Below are positions 1-4,301 of a stretch of 6,865 nt of DNA, one piece after another. Numbering within the stretch: position 1 is the stretch's first letter; the number at the start of each line of letters is the position of its first letter. Location of the stretch: contig DMPQ01000255.1 in the NCBI GenBank assembly GCA_003455945.1, positions 1 to 6,865 on the forward strand, in the 5' to 3' direction. A program made the translations under genes and the position numbers. The DNA is from Planctomycetaceae bacterium. Its GTDB lineage: Bacteria; Planctomycetota; Planctomycetia; Pirellulales; Pirellulaceae. Below the pieces are notes generated by a model that was given only the letters and a program-made list of their open reading frames with translations, did no database searches and had not been told where the DNA came from.

Positions 1-240
1 CTCGGCGATGCCGAGCACGCGGCGGTGGTGGGGGTTCCGGGGTGAGTCCTCGGCGAGCAGCGCCGGGACGCCGGTCCGCGCGACCCGACCGGTGACCCCG
101 AAACCCACGCCGATCCGCAATCGCGCAGCGGCCGGGTGGGGTGGGTGACAGTCGGCCACGGTCAGCTCCTGGCCGTCGCTGGTCAACACGACGGCGCCGT
201 CGGCGTCGAGCATGTCGGTGAGCTCGGCGGCGGAGGTCAC
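1..240 (-). CDS. GAF-domain protein, probably sensor histidine kinase (N-terminal fragment, cut by window edge)
   Basis: Read on the minus strand from GTG at 240-238, the frame stays open for 80 codons to the window edge. The start overlaps the TGA stop of the response regulator by four bases (GTGA), so the two are probably co-transcribed and translationally coupled. The fragment reads like the first half of a GAF sensor domain: a short acidic N-terminus, then 'DGAVVLTSDGQEL' (about residues 13-25), then 'GVGFGVTGRVARTGVPALLA' (about residues 46-65), a typical GAF turn and strand pattern. GAF domains bind small ligands or act as signal inputs, and in actinobacteria they often sit at the N-terminus of histidine kinases paired with NarL-type regulators. 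That the rest is a kinase is inferred from position; no kinase sequence is visible. It could instead be a GAF-containing phosphatase or regulator. Confidence 0.65.
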   Translation of the reverse strand, partial: MTSAAELTDMLDADGAVVLTSDGQELTVADCHPPHPAAARLRIGVGFGVTGRVARTGVPALLAEDSPRNPHHRRVLGIAE

Positions 241-911
241 CGGAACAGCCCTTCGCGGAGCGCCACTGCCATCGCGCCGCTGCGGTCGGAGACCCCGAGC
301 TTTCGGTAGAGGCCGCGGATGTGGCTCTTCACCGTGTCCTCACTGACGACGAGGGCCGCGGCGACCGCCTTGTTGGAGTGCCCGGCGACGAGCAGCTCGA
401 GCACCTCGGACTCGCGCTGGGTCAGGCCCAGGTGCGCGCCCGGCCAGAACTCCCCGGCGCTGAGCCGAGCGGCCGACATCGCGACCCGACCAGCGATGGC
501 CGGGTCGATCGCCGTCTCCCCGTCCTGGACGCGCTTGAGGTGAGCGACCAGCTCGGCTCCGTCGACGCGCTTGAGCACGTACCCCGACGCGCCGACCCTC
601 AGGGCCTGGTAGAGGTAGTGCTCGTCGTCGTAGACGGTGAGCAGCACGACCTTGGTGGTCGGCACCTCCGCCACCACGCGGCGGCACAGGTCGATCCCGC
701 TCTCCTTGCCGATCCGGACATCGCAGAGGAGGACGTCAGGTCGCTGCTCGACCACCAGTCGCATCGCCGCACCCGCGGTGCGGGCGGTGCCGAGCACCAC
801 GACGTCGTCGCCGAAGTGGCCGAGCATCGCCACGAGCCCGTGCAGCACCATCTCGTGGTCGTCCACCAGCACCAGCCGTAGCGGGCGCGCGTCGGTGACC
901 AGCTCAGACAT
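237..911 (-). CDS. NarL/FixJ-family two-component response regulator with LuxR-type DNA-binding domain
   Basis: 224 residues from ATG at 911-909. An N-terminal receiver domain (about 10-130) shows the acidic pair D17/D18 in 'LVLVDDHEM', the phospho-acceptor D64 in 'PDVLLCDVRIG', the switch threonine T92 in 'VVLLTVYDD' and the conserved lysine K114 in 'GYVLKRV'. After a linker, a C-terminal LuxR helix-turn-helix (about 162-224) reads 'LTQRESEVLELLVAGHSNKA', then 'SEDTVKSHIRGLYRKLGV'. It should act as a phosphorylation-controlled transcription factor. The length is normal for the family. The frame extends upstream to GTG at 968, but family N-termini begin just before 'LVLVDD' and a -10-like hexamer sits before the 911 ATG, so the shorter form is preferred. 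The overlapping downstream gene is probably its sensor. GC content and style are actinobacterial, unlike the rest of the window. The target genes are not visible. Confidence 0.9.
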   Translation of the reverse strand: MSELVTDARPLRLVLVDDHEMVLHGLVAMLGHFGDDVVVLGTARTAGAAMRLVVEQRPDVLLCDVRIGKESGIDLCRRVVAEVPTTKVVLLTVYDDEHYLYQALRVGASGYVLKRVDGAELVAHLKRVQDGETAIDPAIAGRVAMSAARLSAGEFWPGAHLGLTQRESEVLELLVAGHSNKAVAAALVVSEDTVKSHIRGLYRKLGVSDRSGAMAVALREGLFR

Positions 912-1014
912 GGGCGGCATCGTAGGGGTCGCGCCGCCGACGAGGACCGATCTCACCCCCGGGTCCACCCACGAGGGTGACGAGGACTCCCGCCGATGCC
1001 GGTCGACTGCTCCC
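912..1014. other. Intergenic region between divergent genes; likely junction of two sequence origins
   Basis: About 100 bases lie between the minus-strand response regulator and the plus-strand rpe. Base composition and codon style change across it, from actinobacterial-like on the left to planctomycete-like on the right. I see no att site, integrase, insertion sequence or direct repeat marking a natural insertion here. The rpe N-terminus appears intact, so any join lies upstream of about 1015. A misassembly and a genuine transfer remain equally open. Confidence 0.4.
919..924 (-). promoter_or_regulatory. Possible -10 element for a leaderless response-regulator transcript
   Basis: On the minus strand TACGAT fits the actinobacterial -10 pattern TAnnnT. 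Seven bases separate it from the A of the ATG at 911, which is where transcription would begin. No Shine-Dalgarno sequence precedes that ATG. Together these suggest a leaderless mRNA, common in actinobacteria. No convincing -35 box is seen 16-18 bases upstream. Six-base matches are weak evidence. Confidence 0.35.
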
Positions 1015-1701
1015 GTGCCCGAGAATTGTGCTCAGCTCACGCGACCCCTCGTCGTCCCGTCCGTCCTGCCGGTGGACCTGGCCCGCATCGGCGCCGAGGT
1101 CGCTGCGCTGGAGGCAGCTGGCGTGGACCGGATCCAGTGGGACGTGATGGACGGCGTCTTCGTCCCGAATCTGTCCTACGGCATGCCGATCGTGGAAGCG
1201 ATCCGGCGGCTGACCGACCTGCCGCTCGATGTCCATCTGATGATCACCGACCCCGGTCGGTATCTGCAGGCGTTCGTCGATGCGGGGGCCGACCTGATCT
1301 CGTTCCATGCCGAAGCGGTGGCGGACCCGGCCCCGCTTCTCGACCGACTGCGCGCTGCGGATGTCGGTAGCGGGATCGTGATCAATCCGGGGACTCCCCT
1401 GGAAAGCGTGACCGGGCTGCTCGACGCGTGCGATCTGCTGCTGGTAATGAGCGTGAATGCGGGGTTCGGAGGGCAAGCCTTCGATCCGATCGCGCTCGAC
1501 AAGTTGCGACGCGCTGCGGCGACGGCCGACCGGTCGTTGATTCTCGAGGTGGACGGAGGCGTCAACTCGGAAACCATCGGCGATTGCGTGCGGGCAGGTG
1601 CCCGCTGGCTCGTCGTCGGCTCGGCGATCTTTCGTCGGGACGACTACGCGGCCGCCTTGCAGTCGCTGCAGGAGCTTGCCCGGGACGGCCTGACCGCCTG
1701 A
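1015..1701 (+). CDS. rpe: Ribulose-phosphate 3-epimerase
   Basis: 228 residues from GTG at 1015, a normal length. It interconverts D-ribulose 5-phosphate and D-xylulose 5-phosphate in the cytosolic pentose phosphate pathway (Calvin cycle in autotrophs). Family signatures appear in order: 'PLVVPSVLPVDLARIG' (11-26), 'WDVMDGVFVPNLSYG' (42-56), 'DVHLMI' with the metal ligand H74, 'LLLVMSVNAGFGGQAF' with the phosphate-binding glycine turn, 'LEVDGGVN' with catalytic D180, and a C-terminal 'LVVGSAIFRRDDY'. An unusual point: the usual first metal ligand in 'HxDVMDG' is Q41 here, while D43, H74 and D180 are kept. The GTG start is chosen because the frame upstream runs into the unrelated left-hand region and 'RPLVVPSVL' is where family members begin. 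No clear ribosome binding site is seen. It probably shares a transcript with the phosphatase-fold gene 13 nt downstream. Confidence 0.92.
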   Translation: MPENCAQLTRPLVVPSVLPVDLARIGAEVAALEAAGVDRIQWDVMDGVFVPNLSYGMPIVEAIRRLTDLPLDVHLMITDPGRYLQAFVDAGADLISFHAEAVADPAPLLDRLRAADVGSGIVINPGTPLESVTGLLDACDLLLVMSVNAGFGGQAFDPIALDKLRRAAATADRSLILEVDGGVNSETIGDCVRAGARWLVVGSAIFRRDDYAAALQSLQELARDGLTA

Positions 1702-1714
1702 ACCCGGACCCACC

Positions 1715-2305
1715 ATGTTACGACTGATCATCGTTCGACCCGGCTCGACCGACTTCGACGAGCAGGGACGGATCAAGGGGACGCTCGACGTCCCGCTCAG
1801 CGAAAGCGGAACGCGGCAGGTGCAGCGGACCGCGGACGAATTGCACGCCGAGCAGATCGACGCGATCTACTCGGGACCTGGGCGAGCGGCGGTGCAGACC
1901 GCCGGCGAGCTCGCGGTTCATGCCGACGTCAAGGTGAAGGTGGTCGAGGCGCTCCATAACCTCGACCTCGGTCTATGGAGCGGTCGGCTGATCGAGGACC
2001 TTCGTCTTCATCAGCCTCGCGTCTATCGGCAATGGCAGGAGCATCCCGAAACGGTCTGCCCTCCCGGCGGCGAGACGCTCGAAGCGGCTCGGGCCCGACT
2101 GCGCAAGGCGGTCGGCAAGATCGTCCGCAAGCATCGGAGCGGCACCGTCGCCCTGGTGCTGATGGAGCCGGCGGCGTCGCTGGTCCGCTCCTGGTTGCTC
2201 GCGACCGACGTCGGCGACCTCTGGAAGGCGGAGTGCTGCTGCGGCAAGTGGGACTCGATCGAGCTGGAGCCGAAGGGAGTCACCGTCGGCTGGAGCTGGA
2301 GCTGA
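1715..2305 (+). CDS. Histidine-phosphatase-fold protein lacking the catalytic residues (pseudophosphatase)
   Basis: 196 residues with the overall layout of the phosphoglycerate-mutase/histidine phosphatase superfamily: N-terminal 'LIIVRPGSTDFDEQGRIKG', 'DVPLSESG', 'IYSGPGRAAVQTAGELA', 'LDLGLWSG' and 'CPPGGETLEAARARL'. The active site is dismantled. The phospho-accepting His of the RHG motif is P9 ('RPG'). The second Arg of the usual 'SSPLxRAxQTA' is A58. The Glu of 'LREIDFGEWEG' is N82. The second His of the C-terminal 'SHG' motif is replaced by E151-P152 ('LMEPAAS'). R8 is retained. The frame is intact and codon use matches rpe, so this is not a decaying gene. It probably shares rpe's transcript. 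I infer a binding or regulatory role, perhaps towards a sugar phosphate; ordinary phosphatase activity by the family mechanism is not expected. I have an unverified memory of similar RPG-type proteins in planctomycetes. Confidence 0.8.
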   Translation: MLRLIIVRPGSTDFDEQGRIKGTLDVPLSESGTRQVQRTADELHAEQIDAIYSGPGRAAVQTAGELAVHADVKVKVVEALHNLDLGLWSGRLIEDLRLHQPRVYRQWQEHPETVCPPGGETLEAARARLRKAVGKIVRKHRSGTVALVLMEPAASLVRSWLLATDVGDLWKAECCCGKWDSIELEPKGVTVGWSWS

Positions 2306-2326
2306 CGGAGATCCGGTCCCCGCGCC

Positions 2327-2361
2327 CCCCCAGCCCGCTGCGTTCCCCCAGCCCGCAGCGT
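2327..2361. repeat. 18-bp tandem duplication, two copies
   Basis: CCCCCAGCCCGCTGCGT at 2327-2343 is followed by CCCCCAGCCCGCAGCGT at 2345-2361: 17 positions with one mismatch and a period of 18. It lies about 20 nt after the pseudophosphatase stop codon. Two copies only, so this is not a CRISPR. It may be a duplicated piece of the intergenic repeat module that continues to its right. Confidence 0.75.
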
Positions 2362-2440
2362 CAGCAAGGGGTCTCCGTGCCCTCCCCACTCGCAACGTTC
2401 CGCTCGAGGCACAGGCCGGAGGTTCTCTCACGGAGACACC
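2350..2440. repeat. Intergenic repeat-like module with inverted GTCTCCGTG / CACGGAGAC arms
   Basis: The module runs from AGCCCGCAGCGTCAGCAAGG at 2350-2369. GTCTCCGTG at 2371-2379 is perfectly complemented by CACGGAGAC at 2429-2437, with 49 nt between the arms. Similar words recur after the last gene: CACGGAGA at 6664-6671, with GGGAGG before it as on the minus strand here, and GCAGCGTCAG near 6779-6790. Recurrence in non-coding DNA suggests a dispersed repeat family. From memory, planctomycete intergenic regions often hold sequences of this kind. It could also help end the rpe transcript, but there is no T-tract. Confidence 0.45.
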
Positions 2441-2445
2441 AAGGC

Positions 2446-2489
2446 GACGGAGATCGGCATCGATCGTCGCGACTCGATACGATGGTCGG
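2446..2489 (+). repeat. 44-bp perfect direct repeat, copy 1 (upstream of the DsrE-like gene); candidate promoter or operator
   Basis: Identical over 44 bases to 4193-4236; identity stops abruptly on both sides. It contains an inverted repeat GATCG-GCAT-CGATC (2452-2465), the 8-bp palindrome GTCGCGAC (2466-2473) and a -10-like TACGAT (2478-2483). It ends 63 nt before the ATG at 2553, almost the same spacing as copy 2 has to its gene. This argues for a functional upstream element (promoter plus operator, or an RNA leader start) over random duplication. No canonical TTGACA -35 is present; an alternative sigma factor is possible. Confidence 0.7.
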
Positions 2490-2539
2490 CAGGAGTTTCG
2501 GGCGGATCGCCGTTCGGCTCGCTTCAGCCGATTGCAGTC

Positions 2540-2543
2540 GAGG
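2540..2543 (+). promoter_or_regulatory. Ribosome binding site GAGG supporting a start at 2553
   Basis: GAGG lies nine bases before ATG at 2553. No comparable site precedes the in-frame ATG at 2598. The glycoside-hydrolase-like gene uses the same GAGG seven bases before its ATG. This supports 2553 as the ancestral start of the DsrE-like gene, upstream of the TAG codon at 2580-2582. Confidence 0.5.
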
Positions 2544-2552
2544 TAACGGGTG

Positions 2553-2597
2553 ATGTTGCGGATGATCTCATGCGTTTCCTAGCTTGCATTCCTCTCG
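2553..2597 (+). pseudogene. 5' end of the DsrE-like gene: signal-peptide coding segment broken by in-frame TAG
   Basis: Reading from ATG at 2553, in the same frame as the DsrE-like gene, gives MLRMISCVS, then TAG at 2580-2582, then LAFLS running into MALPTAVGAQE at 2598. Ignoring the TAG, this is a textbook signal peptide: a short positively charged start, a hydrophobic core, and an A-x-A-like cleavage site near VGA|QE. The segment has a good ribosome binding site and the expected distance from the 44-bp element. A single substitution from a sense codon such as TTG or TGG would create the TAG. Alternatives: a sequencing error, a real inactivating mutation, stop-codon readthrough, or initiation at 2598 giving a cytoplasmic form. 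Confidence 0.55.
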
Positions 2598-3059
2598 ATG
2601 GCGCTGCCGACGGCCGTCGGCGCCCAAGAGGATCGCCCCGTCCTCGATTTCCAGCATCAGGGGCCGATCAAGGTCGTCTATCAGGTCACGGCGGACGAGG
2701 AGCTCGACGGGGTCAGCAAGGGGCTCTCCTACCTGAAGCGACTGCGTCAGCAACTGATCGATCAGGGGATCGACGCCGACCGGATCGACATTCGCGCGGT
2801 GTTTCACGGTCAAGCGTCGTTCCAACTGCTGACCGACGAAACGCACGATCGCCTGCGCAAGCGGTCCGGGGGGAATCCGAACTCGGCATTGATCGCCGAG
2901 CTGAACGAGGCAGGAATCCGAATCGAGTTCTGTGACTTTCGCCGACAGGAACTCGGCTGGGAGAAGAGCGATGTTCATCCGGACGTGACGCTCGTCCGAG
3001 GCGCTTTTGCGCGACTGGTCGATCTGCAGTTGCAGGGCTACGCCTACATCCGTTTCTGA
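2598..3059 (+). CDS. DsrE/DsrF-like family protein, probably exported in its ancestral form
   Basis: 153 residues from ATG at 2598, the longest open form. The first 11 residues (MALPTAVGAQE) look like the end of a signal peptide whose beginning lies upstream behind a TAG codon, so the mature protein likely starts near Q10/E11. The rest matches the DsrE fold: 'GPIKVVYQVTADEE' as the first strand, 'GLSYLKRLRQQLIDQGI' as a helix, 'IDIRAVFHG' as a strand, 'NSALIAELNEAGIRIEFC' with C112 at the position of the family's sulfur-handling cysteine, and C-terminal 'VRGAFARLVDLQLQGYAYI'. DsrE-like proteins carry or transfer sulfur; the extracytoplasmic subgroup has no firm function. The gene ends 14 nt from the stop codon of the convergent hydrolase. 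As written the sequence has no good ribosome binding site for 2598, so expression of this allele is uncertain. Confidence 0.75.
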   Translation: MALPTAVGAQEDRPVLDFQHQGPIKVVYQVTADEELDGVSKGLSYLKRLRQQLIDQGIDADRIDIRAVFHGQASFQLLTDETHDRLRKRSGGNPNSALIAELNEAGIRIEFCDFRRQELGWEKSDVHPDVTLVRGAFARLVDLQLQGYAYIRF

Positions 3060-3073
3060 ACCGGACCGATCGG

Positions 3074-3955
3074 CTACACGGGCTTACTGTCGAAGAACTC
3101 GATCAGTCGGCATGCAAGGTGTCGCCGAAACGCTTCGGTAGTCGGCGGACAGTGTCGACAGTCGTTCAGCAATTCGGTTCGGACCGAAGGAACCAATCGC
3201 TCGACGCGAGCGATGACGGCCGGCCCGGGAAACGAGATGTCCCGATCCCCGGCGAGTACCATCGTCGGCATCGACAACCCCCTCAGCGCTGCATCCGAGG
3301 CGAGCGGGGGGATGCGGGGATCGATCGGCCAGTCCCTCAGTGAGCAGGCGATGAAGTCCTCCCAGTCCTCATCTCGAGTCGTCAGCAACGGTGCGAGAAG
3401 CTTTCTCAGATTGGTTCGAGTCGGTCGGAGGCGATAGCGAATCATCGGCCAGAGCATCTTGGCCAGACCGACGACGTGCGAGCCTGACGCGATTCCGGCA
3501 GGAACCAGGAGCGCCAGATGGGAGATGCGATCCGGCATGGCGGTGGCTCCCAGCCGAGCGACGAATCCTCCCCAACTGACGCCGAACAATCGGACGCGTT
3601 CGATCGCCAGGCCGTCGAGGATCTCGCCGAGCCAATCGGCATAGGCGGCCCCTTGGAGGTCGACCTTCACCGGTGGACCGGCGATCGACTGTCCAGGAAG
3701 ATCCGGCGCAATCAGTCGATAGCGCTCGGCGAGAGGACCGAGTTCGGAAAGAAGCATCGGCGCGCCGGTACGCATCGCATGCAGACAGACGACCGGGAAA
3801 GCATCGATGGGGCCGACTTCCAGAACCCGGTTCGGTCCGAAGCGTGTCGGTAAGTCGGACTCCCGGACCTCACCTGGGATCTTCTCCTTGAACTTCGCGT
3901 CCTGCTCCCGCAGTCGCGCGTCGGCGTCGGGATTCCTGGCGATGGTCGATCGCAT
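3074..3955 (-). CDS. Alpha/beta hydrolase-fold protein
   Basis: 293 residues from ATG at 3955-3953, with AGGAG (3962-3966, minus strand) six bases upstream, so the start is well supported. The fold is recognisable: 'FPVVCLHAMRTGAPML' (oxyanion-hole region, with HA where HG is usual), 'RLIAPDLPGQS', the nucleophile elbow 'GVSWGG' with S127, 'PTMVLAGDRDISFPG' with the likely acid D239, and 'LLNDCRHCPP' with H268. The complete Ser-Asp-His triad implies an active hydrolase (esterase, lipase-like or C-C hydrolase); the substrate cannot be told. There is no signal peptide: the N-terminus is charged (about 1-35), so it is probably cytosolic. It converges on the DsrE-like gene with 14 nt between stop codons and no obvious terminator there. 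It is transcribed away from the glycoside-hydrolase-like gene. Confidence 0.88.
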   Translation of the reverse strand: MRSTIARNPDADARLREQDAKFKEKIPGEVRESDLPTRFGPNRVLEVGPIDAFPVVCLHAMRTGAPMLLSELGPLAERYRLIAPDLPGQSIAGPPVKVDLQGAAYADWLGEILDGLAIERVRLFGVSWGGFVARLGATAMPDRISHLALLVPAGIASGSHVVGLAKMLWPMIRYRLRPTRTNLRKLLAPLLTTRDEDWEDFIACSLRDWPIDPRIPPLASDAALRGLSMPTMVLAGDRDISFPGPAVIARVERLVPSVRTELLNDCRHCPPTTEAFRRHLACRLIEFFDSKPV

Positions 3956-4029
3956 GCGGCGCTCCTGATCGAGTTGCCGATCGACGTGGATCGGCCGATA
4001 TCGTTCGACGCGAATCCGACAGGACGCCC

Positions 4030-4131
4030 ATGGTGCGTCCGGACTTCAGGACGAGCAAGCGGCGACCGCCGCACTGCGACAACTTGACGCAGACGCAGCT
4101 GGAGACGTTCGGCTGGCCGCGTCGGCGGTAG
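4030..4131 (+). CDS. Candidate 33-residue small protein
   Basis: ATG at 4030 opens a 33-codon frame ending in TAG (4129-4131), with AGGA at 4021-4024 five bases upstream. Third codon positions are G or C in 30 of 33 codons, against 19 of 33 at both first and second positions, which is the periodicity of real coding DNA at this GC level. The product is basic, begins MVRPDFRTSKRRPP and ends with 'TQTQLETFGWPRRR'; it has one cysteine and no membrane segment. I do not recognise it. Caveat: one minus-strand frame across the same bases shares the same third positions and is also open, so the periodicity does not fix the strand, but that frame has no evident start codon and ribosome binding site. 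The segment fills part of the 346-nt divergent region between the hydrolase and the glycoside-hydrolase-like gene. Confidence 0.35.
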   Translation: MVRPDFRTSKRRPPHCDNLTQTQLETFGWPRRR

Positions 4132-4192
4132 AACCTCGTCTGCTCGGCTCGATCGAATGAAGGACGATGCGACCGAAAGGAGTCGCGCGACG

Positions 4193-4236
4193 GACGGAGA
4201 TCGGCATCGATCGTCGCGACTCGATACGATGGTCGG
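4193..4236 (+). repeat. 44-bp perfect direct repeat, copy 2 (upstream of the glycoside-hydrolase-like gene); candidate promoter or operator
   Basis: Second copy of the element at 2446-2489, same orientation, 44 of 44 identical. It ends 65 nt before the ATG at 4302. It holds the same inverted repeat, the GTCGCGAC palindrome and TACGAT (4225-4230). Both downstream genes encode proteins with signal peptides (or, for DsrE, a broken one), consistent with a shared regulator of exported proteins. Alternatively it is a small mobile or recombined repeat; no transposon ends or target duplications are seen. Confidence 0.7.
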
Positions 4237-4301
4237 AGCGAATACCAAGCGGACCACCCGTTCGGCGCCGCTCCTTCCGACCCACGCACCGAGGCCTCGC
4301 G

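Noticed and set aside
637..1014. Upstream extension of the rpe frame back to 637
   Set aside because: It would run antisense through the response regulator and add about 126 residues with no Rpe homology; GTG at 1015 gives the normal family length.
904..1776. Minus-strand open frame across rpe
   Set aside because: It lies opposite a clearly recognisable rpe, has no family motifs and crosses the composition junction; it is an antisense shadow.
2327..2361. Start of a CRISPR array
   Set aside because: Only two near-identical 17-base units in direct tandem with no spacers; no cas genes nearby.
2580..2582. TAG as a recoded amino acid (for example pyrrolysine)
   Set aside because: Nothing in the window suggests recoding; a nonsense change or sequencing error within a signal peptide is much simpler.
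2570..2602. Start at ATG 2570 followed by a one-base frameshift into the DsrE frame
   Set aside because: Removing one base near 2591 also gives a signal-peptide-like MRFLACILSMAL, but ATG 2553 is already in frame, has a better ribosome binding site and needs only one substitution. Kept as a weaker alternative.
3060..3073. Bidirectional terminator between the convergent DsrE-like and hydrolase genes
   Set aside because: Only 14 nt with an 8-bp palindrome (CCGATCGG area) and no T-tract or real stem-loop.
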